Source of the DNA: Fremontodendron californicum
Taxonomy: Eukaryota; Streptophyta; Magnoliopsida; Malvales; Malvaceae
Direction of reading: 5' to 3'
Assembly (NCBI GenBank): GCA_030761205.1
Contig: JAULJL010000040.1
Coordinates: 14,330,603 to 14,394,602 of the forward strand
Length of the DNA: 64,000 bases
The notes under the pieces were generated by a model. The model worked only from the letters and a program-made list of their open reading frames with translations. It had not been told where the DNA came from and ran no database searches. Shown here in pieces: positions 54,310 through 64,000 of this stretch; positions within the stretch are counted from its first letter, which is position 1; each line of letters begins with the position of its first letter. Made by a program: the position numbers and the translations under genes.

Positions 54310-56058
54310 ATGAAGACATTAGAAAAAGAATATATCTTCTCCTCGACAAGCCCACATCCGATGGATTTATCTTGGACTTTATTCGATATTTCTTCCACTT
54401 TGAAAGATTGGTCGACAAAATTTTCTCAAGCTTCACCATCTTCTCCAAAGACAAGATGTCTTCAGTCTACCGCATGTTGGCGAGTCTTTTCAAGACTTTC
54501 AAGATTATCTTCTTTCAGAATTTTCGAAGAATCTTCCTTCAAGATTTTTGGTGATCCTTCTTTGAAGACTTTCAAGATTATTGGACTCCTTTGAAGACTT
54601 TCGGAGATTTCTTTCAAGACTCTCGGATAATCTTTCTTCTTGGCGAATCTTTCTTCAAGACTTTCAAGATCATCGAAGAATCTCGTTCAAGACCTTTCGG
54701 AAAATCTATCTTCTTGGGGATCTTTCTTCAAGACCTTCAAGATTATCAAAGAATCTCGTTCAAGACTTTTGAAGACCACTTTGAGAGATCCTTGATGGCC
54801 GCGGAGATTGAAATCCAGCTACCAACATTCTCCATATGAACCGATGACGGCGTCCAAGTGTTGCGAAGATTGTTGCCCATCTACCAACGAAGTTCACATG
54901 TGCCTTGAAGATTGATGCCCAACCGCCAATAACGTTCGCATGTGCCTTGAAGATAGACGCCCAGCCGTCAATGCTCTCCACCTTGCCACTAAGGAAGCTT
55001 CCATTATGAGACTTGCTCAATCTAAGAGGTTTTCCCATTCAAGTTCTATGACGAAGTCTTTCCATGTGCCACAGAGTTAATTGGAGGTGATGACCAAGGA
55101 AGATTTTTCCCAAGATGTCGCAAGTATCAAGATGGAGAAAGATAGAGTACGCACCGGACTTAATAACCAAGGAAGATTCATCCAAGACGTTGAAGCATCA
55201 AGATAGCGACAGATAGAGTATGCACCGAACTTGATGGCCAAGGAAGATTCATCCAAGACGTTGTAGCATCCAAATGGAAGATCAGCTTAGAAGAAATTCA
55301 AGCACTTAAGCTTCGTCTGAAGTGGTTCTTCGATTAGTTTCGCTAGTCAATGAAGCACAAGGGAAAAATAGTGTGATCCTTGAAGACTTAGTTGATGAAA
55401 GTGATTATGGAAGACGTTGGAAGAGAATCAAGCCAAAAGAATTCCATGATGACACATCCTTACCAGGAGTGAATCTTCAGTTTCTGATCCATATGAGTTC
55501 AACAGACTGCAAGTTGAGATTGAAGATGATGTTCTAAGCACTATTGCCAACCAAGAAGATGTTTGTCTCGACATGATGGTTAGGAATACTTCCCATATTG
55601 TGAAGTTCTGTTGAAGTTAATCATCTTGTATCTCCAGAGTCTTCTAAGTTTACTGCTGATAAAGTGACATCCGATATTCAGTTGAAGCTTGCAACTATTT
55701 TGAGGAAAGCATTCAACCAAGGATTGTTCTTGCTTCTTTTGATCAAGTTTATTCACTTGCTAGAGATATCTACAAGATCTTTGATGCAATAGAAGCAATC
55801 AAGTCTATTGATTCATCTTCATTGAAAGGCATGGTGGAAGACTCCTTTACACCAGTCCAGAAGTTTAATGACCTTGAATCTTCAATTGAGATGAATTGAA
55901 AGGCTAGAAAGTCGACACCTCCAAGTTTCATGAAGATATGAGTTCCATTAAGTCTTCTACTACCCATAGTGAGAATGAACCCAAAAGCTCAGATTTGTTG
56001 CAAAATATGTTGGAAGCCTCTCGAGAAGACTTGAAAATTTTCAAATGGAAGCCTTGAA
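54310..56058 (+). pseudogene. Decayed PMD gene of E3
   Basis: Pieces align with the E1 antisense gene. 54310-54480 matches its N-terminus (a TLKDWS-type word and a SPKTRCLQS-type word). About 54970-55080 matches the segment around the THL.TGEAS region. 55322-56058 matches the acidic linker and coiled coil, ending in the same WKP. The middle of the PMD is replaced by local duplications of 60-75 bp (about 54830-54980 and 55080-55280) and by ttcaagactttcaagat-type repeats (54480-54780). No long frame survives. Confidence 0.72.
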
Positions 56059-56535
56059 TCCCTTTTGATGTAATTTCTTTTTTTTGGAAATTTTTCTTAA
56101 TTCTCAGGATTGTTAGGGATTTTTTCCTAACATTGTAATCTCTTTTCAAATTTGGAATGAAGTTAATTTTTTTTACTCCAGACAATTTTTTGCACTTTCT
56201 AAAGTACTTTTCTATCAAAGCTTTGTATTGACTACAAATTAAATTCCAAAGGATATTTAATTTGTAAAAGATTTGTTTTACTTGAAAAACAACTTGACTC
56301 GTGACATTTGAATGAGGGATAATCATGATACTTTCAAGTAAACAAAAGATAATATTTGAATCAAACAATTATTTTTTTTTGGACTGAACTTGGCAATGAA
56401 ACCAAGCTGCCTACGTACCTTCGAATTTGAAGGATCAAGTCATAATGTAGTTCATTTTTTTTTGTGCCCTAACTTTTGCCTAAGTTGTCCTAGAAAGGAT
56501 TTTCAACATAGTGAGCTTTTTTTTTATGTGCAGTT

Positions 56536-56960
56536 TAAGCTCGTGCTTATGAGCAACATACGACAGTTTAGGCTCTTGCTTAGGAGAAACATACGACAGT
56601 TTAAGCTCTTACTTAGGAGCAACATACGACAGTTTAAACTCTTGCTTAGGATCAGCATACGACAGTTTAAGCTCTTGCTTAGGAGCAACATATGACATTT
56701 TAAGCTCTTACTTAGGAGCAACATATAACAGTTTAAGCTATTGCTTAGGAGCAACACACGACAGTTTAAACTTTTGCTTAGGATCAACATACAACAGTTT
56801 AAGCTCTTGCTTAGGAGCAACATACGACAGTTTAAGCTCTTGATTAAGAACAACATACGACAGTTTAAGCTCTTACTTAGGATCAACATACGACAGTTTA
56901 AGCTCTTGCTTAGGAGCAACATACGAGAGTTTAAGCTTTTGCTTATGAGCAACATCTTCT
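56536..56960. repeat. 33-bp minisatellite in E3
   Basis: Around 13 units of gagcaacatacgacagttta plus ggctcttgcttag (33 bp, 11 codons). Because the unit is a multiple of three and free of stops, it makes long open frames on both strands (for example 56976-56524 with an LLSKSLNCRML repeat). E1 has a single unit at the same place (23371-23400). Confidence 0.9.
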
Positions 56961-58655
56961 TTAAGCATAGTAACACTTCAAAAACTTGCCATTAATCGGT
57001 CCAACATTGACACCATCTTGATCAACGATCTTGTATGCACCATTGGTATAAACTTCTCGAACAACATATGGTCCATCCCATTTTGAAAGGAACTTGTTGC
57101 ATATACGATGTGAAGTATTTATTGGTTTTCTCACAGCAAGGACTAAGTATCGAACTTGGAAAGATTGCGGCTGGACTTTCTTTTTTAAAAGCTTTGGATA
57201 GTCGAACTTGATAGCACTCCAAGCGTTGTTGTGCTTGCTTGATAGGCCGAACACTTTTCTTAACAGCCAGATGATACACAGCTACTTTTGGATCAAGTCC
57301 CAACATCTCTTTGTAAGTCTAAGCAAAGACATCTCGATATTCTATCAAAAGATCAAGATAGGCTTTTTCCTCTCCTGGAGGTAAGCAAGCATTAATAAAG
57401 ACCGGACGTGGATCTTCACTAGTAGCGATGTTAAACTCCTTTAGCTCGTCAATAGTAGCTTCATTTCTTTCTTCAAATGATAAAGGAGCTTATTGGGCTT
57501 CTTCCTCTTGAGATTCTTCACCAGCTTTTTTTACAGATACATGGTTAGAAGCAAGGATTTTTGTTTCTTCAAGTTCTTTTTCCTTTGAGGATAGAACTTG
57601 TTTGGTTATAACCACTGTGTGCTTTCTTGCTTTCAAGACTTCACCAGTAGATACCTTCCATTCGTTTTGCTTTTTCATCCGAGAAGGAATTTTGTTGTGA
57701 AAATCCTTTGATTCCTCCGAAGCTTTTCTCTTTTGGCTACGTTAACCTTTTTGGAGTTTAGACTTTCAAGTTTTGACTGAATGGGAATTGGCTTACTCAC
57801 AGAAGCTTCACTGCATTCTCCACTCATTCGTTCAAAAACTGACCTTCGTGATGATTGAGTGCTCAAACGATCAAACACTGAACATCGTGTTGGGCGTATT
57901 CCCAAGCGATCAAATACTGAAGGTCTTGGTGGCTCTACTGAATCTTCTTGCTCCTCGGGAACTTCCTCCACATTTATGTATCTTGAAGTTTCTTTATGAA
58001 TCTTCAATTTTAATGGAGAATATCTAAGTCCCTGCCTAGAAGTTCCGACGTGATCAGTTTTCTTATTCCAGACCTGACGGATCTTGAATAAACTTTTAGG
58101 CTTTTCTTTGCTAGGCTCTTCTATCTCGTGAGCCAATTTTGCAACATCCTCTTGTTTATATCCAGCTTTGACATGCAACCTATAGGCATTAGGATCAAAA
58201 TCTTTGGCTCGGTGAGTAGGAAGATCTTGACGTTCAAAAAGAGGTTCCTCTAATGGCCTAACAAGTCCTTTCAGTGAAGGTTTAAGACCTTTTGATTCTT
58301 CCAAGTTAGTGAGGGAAAGAGTTAAATTCTTTAAACCTTGAGCAATTTCATCTTCTCTAGCTGTAGAAGAAGCCAAATTTTTTCATTTTTGCTTCGACTC
58401 TTGCATCGGATTGAACATTACTTCTTCTATAAATGCACCTTCCAAATAAAACTTTGCATCTGCGAAATGTGATTCAGCTGTAGTAAATGGCTTAGTGTCT
58501 GCAAGAATCGTCTTGACTTGACCGTTTCTGCAATACTTGAGACATTGGTGAAGAGTTGAGGAGACTATACCATTTTGATGTATCCACGGTCGTCCTAACA
58601 ACATGTTGTACGTCATATTGGCATCGATCACATGGAAAAGTGGATTTGACTCCAT
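56961..58655 (-). pseudogene. E3 pol remnant with RT, RNase H and integrase deleted
   Basis: 58655-57310 is colinear with the start of E1 pol (TYNMLLGRPWIHQNG, the SVFDRL repeats, the acidic linker). At about 57230 the frame jumps from the region KKSVRPIKQAQ just before RT directly to QRLECYQ near the end of integrase, joining with a short shared tract. It then runs to the C-terminus (KWDGPYVVREVYTNGAY). About 2.8 kb is missing compared with E1. Several stops and shifts break the rest. Confidence 0.85.
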
Positions 58656-58745
58656 ACCTCCAATGAAAAGTTGAAGTCTAAGTTTTCCAAGAGCTTTTTT
58701 CCCCCTTGGTTGAATCCTTGGATCATCAGGCGACTTTGCATCAAT

Positions 58746-59276
58746 TCATCCAAAGGAATCTCCCAATTTCTTCATTGTCTTCAAAAGGAGTATGTTGACT
58801 GCGGAATCATCGTCCACCAAAATTTGGTTGATCTTTTGTTCGCTAGCATATCCTACGACGAACAATGGCCGATTATGAGGAGTTGATCCCAGCAACATAT
58901 CTTTATCAGAAAAGTTAATTTTATTATCACAAGAATGATCACCAGCTTCAAATGCTATTGTGTTAACGTTGTCTTCATTTTCAATATCTTTATCGCCACC
59001 GATATGGTAACAAGTCATGGTAACCAAATCTTCATTTTTGAGTTGAATTGGCATGAATTCATTCAAGGTGATTAGCCTTCTTGACTTTTTTCCAGCTGAA
59101 TTTTCACTCCTAGATGGGATTGTTGCTTCTTGAGGCACTTTAGGCTTTGGAGTCTGAGATGGTTTCTTGATCATCTTAGCTTTTATTTTCACAGGCTTTG
59201 GAGGATTCTTCTTTATGCCTTTTCGCCGTATGACTAAATTCCAACCATCATCATCTTGATTTTCTTTCTGAAGCAA
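58746..59276 (-). pseudogene. E3 protease region
   Basis: Aligns with 27916-28482 in E1. The active-site segment reads ILVDDDSAVNILL, where E1 has DDGSA, so the conserved Gly after the catalytic Asp is replaced. Downstream of MKKLG the frame breaks. Confidence 0.7.
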
Positions 59277-59294
59277 ATGGTTGCCCCCATTTCC

Positions 59295-59795
59295 TTAAAG
59301 CTCCACCATCGTACTTGTGCTTGGAGCTAGTATGATAGGATTAAAAGAGCCGAATATTATGGTTCTATTCAACGAATTGGAGTGAGAAACCATACTGATT
59401 GATGCTAGATTTGATGACATCGTTTCCTCTTCAAACTCGATTTTCCCCTCTTCATAGAGTCGCATGATTTTGTCTTTCGAAACAAAGCACTTCTCTAGAT
59501 AGTGGCTAATCAAGCGATGGTACTTGCAATAATTGGGGTCATCTACTTTATCAGCTTCTTCAGGTCGCTTCATTTTTGGCAACTGAATCAGCTTAGTCTT
59601 AAGAAGTTCTTCCAGTATGCTTGAAACATCTGAATCAGGGAAGGGATACTTCTTTTCTTGCCTCTCTTTCAAGGTGATTTTGCCTTTACCTTTGTCTTGG
59701 ATAGGAGCAGATTTTGCCTCTTGAGACTTGTTTGATTTGGAAGATATCTTAAGCGGCTTAGTACTCACAGCCATAGACTGTTTGCTTTCTCCCAT
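59295..59795 (-). pseudogene. E3 gag C-terminal part
   Basis: Contains CKYHRLISHYLEKC, the zinc-knuckle-like motif also seen in E1, and the Lys/Glu-rich linker KITLKERQEKKYPFPDSD. Separated from the protease region by a stop and a shift at about 59280. Confidence 0.75.
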
Positions 59796-59859
59796 GTTGG
59801 TAAAAGTTTTGCCCCATTTACAAGTATCCTACTTTTCTTTGCCTTTCTTTGGCTCTTGC

Positions 59860-61091
59860 ACAGGAGGTTCTTGATTTCCAACAGCTGTCATACTCAACTC
59901 CATATCATGAGCACGAGTGGCTAATTCTTCAAAGGTCTTAGGCTTGATGCCTTGAAGAATTAACGCAGGCCCCTATTCATGCCTTGGATGCACATGTCAA
60001 GGGCAGAAGACTCAGACAAGCTTTCTTTGCAGTTAAGGCTCAGATTCCTCCATCTATGAATGTAGTCAATGACTGGCTCATCCTTCCATTGGCGTGAGCT
60101 TGTGAGTTCGATCATGCTGACTATGCGACGAGTGTTGTAGAATCGATTAAAGAATTCACGCTCAAGTTGTTCTAGCTGTCAATCGTCCCTGGCTCAAGAT
60201 CAGTGTACCAATCAAAGGCGTTGCTTTTTAAAGAGCGAACGAACTGCTTCACCATGAGATCTCCATAGATGCCAGCATTATTGCAAGTTTCCACGAAGTG
60301 TGCCACATGTTGACTTGGATTTCCTTTGCCATCAAATTGCTGAAACTTTGGAGGTTGATAATTTTCAGGCATCCTTAGACAATCGATCCTTTGAGAATAT
60401 GGCTTTGCATATGTATATGAAGGTTGAGTGACGCTTTCAACTTGATCTTTGATAGCCTCTTTGATAAGATCCTTGAGTTGACTGGTAGTGACGACTTCAT
60501 TGATCTTTTCTTGAGAATCCTTAGCAACTTCCTTGTTGGAGTTCTCACCATCATCTTGAAAGATTGATTGTCAATTTTGGTTTGAAGCTTCGGGTCTTTT
60601 TCCAGTGAGACCGGTGATCTTGTCCATCATGGAAGCAATCTGGTTATCCTTCTCTTTGATACTTGCCTAAAGAATTTCAATGAACTTTTCCAGAAGCGCA
60701 ACTTGTTCTTCCAATGATGTAGTGCCAGTTGTCATGACAGCCATTACTCCATAACTTGATTTTGGAGCAGATGATGGAATAGAGCTGTTGCTTGAGTAGC
60801 TATCTTGTTCCTTGTATGTTAAGGGCTTGCACTTGATCCTCGAGGAGAATCAACTTGTCTAGCAGAAACTTCTTCTAAGTCTTGAATAGGAGAAGAAGAG
60901 TCATAGAGCGGGTTTTGATTAAGCACCGAAAAAGTTTGCTCATACAATTAAGCAGGAGCTTTGGTCTTCTTCCTAGTGCCATAAGGATGAGCAGTGATAT
61001 CAACGCTTGATGATGAAGCGGGGTAGACTGTAGGATTAGCTCGAGCAGGCTTGAGAGTTGGTTTGTTAGCAAGGTTCTTCTTGGGAGCCAT
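59860..61091 (-). pseudogene. E3 gag N-terminal and capsid part, multiply broken
   Basis: The expected start MAPKKNL is at 61091. The capsid segment YQPPKFQQFDGKGNPSQHV ... DWYTDLEPGTIDS is open at 60372-60172. From 60172 the E1 continuation is present without the E2 insertion, which shows the pre-insertion gag. Several frameshifts and stops occur (for example near 60170, 60570 and 60830). Confidence 0.75.
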
Positions 61092-61165
61092 TGCAACTTG
61101 ATAACTTGAGTTTTGAAGAAAAGAGATGAAAGACGGAGATTATCCCACCGGGAGTGCCAGAAATT

Positions 61166-62163
61166 TGTATACACAAATTTTGTGTCGGGAATATGACAAA
61201 GAAAATTGGAGACAAATAAAATTTTTATTTATCAAACTTGAAAGTTACAATCTCTGGAAGTTCTTAAAATAAAGAAATCCTTTGATTCTTTTCTTCATCA
61301 AAACTTTGATCCAAGGGTCTTCACGACTTGATCTTGAATCAATGAGATCCGCTTCAAGGGTCTTCTAGACTTGATCTTGAAAAACGGGTTTGGCCTCCTT
61401 TCTTTTATGGAACAAGATCGGAGAGCATCTTTTTGAGAAATCTTGAGATCCGCTTCAAGGGTCTTCTAGACTTGATCTTGAAAAATGGAATTGATCTTAT
61501 TTCTTTTGATGAAACAAGATCAAAGAGCAGCTTTCTTAAGAACAGGCATAGCGTTCTTGCCGTTCTTCAAAATTTCTTTAATTCCTTCAATTCTTCAGAG
61601 ATTTCTTCTTCGAATATTGGAGAGGATTTGGGTCTTCAAAATCTTCTTTTTCTCTTCAGACTTGTGAATTGTCAAGTTGTGTTGAGTGAAGGTCCCTATT
61701 TATAGTGCTAGCCAGCCTGTGGAAAATAGAGTTTTAAAAGAACTTGTCTTACATATTTATCTCTTAATTAATTTAATTGGAAATAATACCTTTTTATTTA
61801 TCTCTTAATTAATTTAATTTAATTAGAGATCAAACTTCATTATTTATCCCTTAATTAATTAAATTTAATTAAAGATAAAACTTCATTATTTATCTCTTAA
61901 TTAATTTAATTTAGTTAAAGATAAAGTAATTATGACACATGGGTGAAATTTGATTAAATGACCCATGAATCCTTGCAATTTGATTAGTCAAGCCATGTGT
62001 ACATATTTAATTAATTATAAAATAATTAATTATGATGTCATCACATATGATGTCATCAATTTCACATAGTGATTCATAATTTAATTGAAAATTCCTTTAA
62101 TTAAAAGAATTCTCAATTGACACGTGGCAATTTGTAATTTGTCAAAAAATTTCTCCTTCTACA
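61166..62163 (-). repeat. 5' LTR of E3
   Basis: 998 bp, preceded on its inner side by a mutated primer site (61143-61159). Contains the minus-strand TATA box CTATAAATAG at 61696-61705. Confidence 0.88.
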
Positions 62164-62195
62164 AGGGTATAAAAAAATCAGCATCAGCAGACTAC

Positions 62196-62730
62196 GGGTT
62201 CATTTGGATGGGCGGTGAGATTGGTTCCAATGAGATTAAAAATAGCGGTGGCGGTGAGATTGGATACTGTAGCGATGAGATTAAAATCAGTGGTGGGATA
62301 TGTGTTTGGATTCAAACGCAGCGGATGTGGTGAGGTGAATTATAGTGGGAAAGAAAAATGACCATTAAGGGTATTAGATTAAAATGTGTATATATATAAT
62401 AAATAATTAAAATTATATGTATATTAAATAATAAAATATATATTAAAATTATATTTATGTTAAATAATAATTAAAAATGTTTAAATATATATTTATTTAA
62501 AAAAAATAAATTAATTAAAAACTTGAAATTAAAAAATAAATAATTTTTAAATTTTGAAAAAAATTTAAAAAATTTAAAAAATTAAAAGAAAAAATAGTGG
62601 AGGGGTAAAAGGGAAATTACCCCCTCCACCGGAGGTCCAGTCCATGACTGGACCCTTGGAGGTGCAGTCCAGTTGGGGGGAAAATCCCCCCAAAATTTGC
62701 TTTGCGGTGCAGTGGGATCCAAATGGACCC
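62196..62730. mobile_element. Harbinger-like MITE next to E3
   Basis: The ends are GGGTTCATTTGGAT and, inverted from the right, GGGTCCATTTGGAT. TAC precedes and follows the element and may be its 3-bp duplication. The body has ggtgagattgg repeats near the left end and a dyad (ggtccagtccatgactggacc) near 62632-62652. GGGT..TTTGG ends resemble PIF/Harbinger MITEs, although their duplications are usually TAA or TTA. Confidence 0.62.
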
Positions 62731-64000
62731 TACACCGAAATCAAGGCCAGTCGGCAGTTCATTGAGCAGACCAGATCAGCATTCTGCCTTCAGCATACTC
62801 AGCTGGCGTTACAAACAGCAGCAACTTATGTTATCCATACTCTGAAAATGAGTGTCGAATATGGATATGTATCCGGTATGGGTATTCTTAAATTTTTTTC
62901 TAAGTTCTTTTATATATTTAGAGTATTATATTTTCATACTCATGTTCGCATATGTGTGAAAATTAGTAGGTGTTGAACACAAATACTTTAAAAAAAATAA
63001 AAAATTTAGGTAACATAGGCATTATACTTGTATATATTCAAGTTACCAATGAATGAAAGAATTTAAGCTTTCACTGCCAAATTATTGTTTGATTTATACC
63101 GACGTGTGGAAGATTATGGCTGTGCTTTTATAGTGATCTGACAAATATAGAAGGTGAAACAATTTTTTCCATATAAAATTTGGAATGGAGAAAAAGGAAG
63201 ATGCTTATGCAATTTACCATCTCTAATCACTTTCTTTTCATGGCTGATTAACGTATGATTGGATCATATATAAATGATTTGATGATTAATCTTGAATGAT
63301 TATCACATAACAATCTATGGAAACGAGGAAGGTATTGTTTTTGCTTGTTCCATAACTTTGACCATTTATTTGATTTTTATTTTTATTTTTTTTGTATAAA
63401 AGATGACACAATTTGAGTATAGAGAAAAATGTTGTAAAATGTTGAGATTCGAATTCCAAATTTATTGTATCTCACATTTTAAAAATATCTGTATGAACCA
63501 AATAAGTAAACTCCAAATTCATGCATTTGATTTGATAGAGTTCTCGTTTTTTATTTACAATGTTGTGTATAAGAGATAGAGATTAACATATAAATTAAGA
63601 TAGGAAATTAGTTTATCCTAGTTAATTTTATTAATATCATACATTCAAGATGACATGAATTCGATATATCATATTTTTTTAAGGCAAAAAAGGCATATAA
63701 ACAAAAATAAAGACTACCAAAAAAGTCATGGACCCTTGTCAATTGAAGTTAATCCCAAATTATTAACAGTCGTGGTGTAGTCTGTTGATAAATTATATTT
63801 TTAATTGTAGTGATTAAAGTTTAATTTTAAATATTTTTACAAAAATAGATTTAATTATCAGTATATGTGAGTCGTGTTTTTTATTTTTTTTATCAATCGT
63901 ATAAATATGAATATAATATGTCAAATATGATACATTGGTTAATCTAACATATTTATTATATTATTTTTATTTTTAGTATAATATTTTTATATTATGTTTA
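62731..64000. other. Intergenic with dispersed repeat copy 2
   Basis: 62845-62995 is the second copy of the repeat at 47222-47395. The rest is AT-rich with no gene recognised. The frame at 62644-62976 straddles the MITE edge and this repeat and is not a gene. Confidence 0.45.

Larger units (their letters stand above)
51900..62163 (-). mobile_element. E3: older, internally deleted Tat element related to E1
   Basis: LTRs at 51900-52915 (3') and 61166-62163 (5'). Flanks AGGAT (51895-51899) and AGGGT (62164-62168) differ by one base and are a decayed duplication. It has the same layout as E1: gag, protease, truncated pol on the minus strand, and an antisense PMD remnant on the plus strand. RT, both RNase H domains and most of integrase are gone. 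LTR copies differ by several bases per 150, so it is older than E1 and E2. Confidence 0.88.

Noticed and set aside
56390..56995. Long plus- and minus-strand frames over the E3 minisatellite
   Set aside because: Open only because the 33-bp unit is a multiple of three without stops; not evidence of a protein.
62644..62976. 110-codon plus-strand frame
   Set aside because: Spans the right end of a MITE and a separate dispersed repeat; chance frame.

Overview
This is an AT-rich plant nuclear window, most likely from a eudicot. The evidence is secreted C-terminally encoded peptide (CEP) precursor genes, plant Ty3/gypsy retrotransposons of the Tat and Athila lineages, LINE ends, small TIR elements, telobox-type TTAGGGTTT motifs and plant-style TATA boxes. 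There is no bacterial-style gene packing. The species cannot be told from what I can see. About two thirds of the window is transposable elements.

Layout. 62-4277: an Athila-type gag-only insertion with one LTR, inserted into a tandem repeat that continues to about 5690. 6098-7345: a MITE-like element and a dispersed repeat. 7741-8441: a two-domain CEP gene. 9296-13560: LINE remnants, a CpG-rich repeat and a Mutator-like MITE with a 9-bp target duplication. 14534-14859: a small secreted-peptide gene that looks like a CEP precursor without its CEP domain. 17174-44160: a complete 27-kb Tat-lineage LTR retrotransposon ('E1', minus strand, duplication AAGAG). Inside it, at 29350-42134, is a young 12.8-kb Ogre/Tat-like gag-only element ('E2', minus strand, duplication AGTTC) that splits the gag gene of E1. 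45016-46073: a foldback element and a hAT-type MITE. 46600-47021: a single-domain CEP gene. 47222-51894: LINE remnant, MITE and AT-rich intergenic DNA. 51900-62163: an older, internally deleted relative of E1 ('E3', minus strand). 62196-62730: a Harbinger-like MITE. The rest is intergenic.

How the parts relate. The three CEP-like genes share strand and build (signal peptide, an EGR motif after it, TATA box nearby). They look like a dispersed tandem family, with the last two pushed about 32 kb apart mainly by E1 plus E2. E1 carries gag, protease, RT, RNase H, a second RNase H and integrase on the minus strand, and an antisense gene with a plant mobile domain (PMD) plus coiled coil between pol and the 3' LTR. 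Between that antisense gene and the 3' LTR both E1 and E3 hold unrelated host-gene debris: BAG and F-box fragments in E1, and an apparent CcmA/ABCI1 fragment in E3. This zone looks like a cargo or promoter-capture site. E1 and E2 have nearly identical LTRs, so both are recent, yet the E1 coding regions are broken. That suggests it was mobilised in trans.

The most notable points are the antisense PMD gene with its captured promoter zone, the one-LTR insertion with an intact target duplication, the 33-bp minisatellite in E3 that exists as a single unit in E1, and the hairpin-forming 40-bp array of E2. All element boundaries were read by eye from terminal repeats and flanking duplications. Gene-family calls are from motif recognition without database searches.
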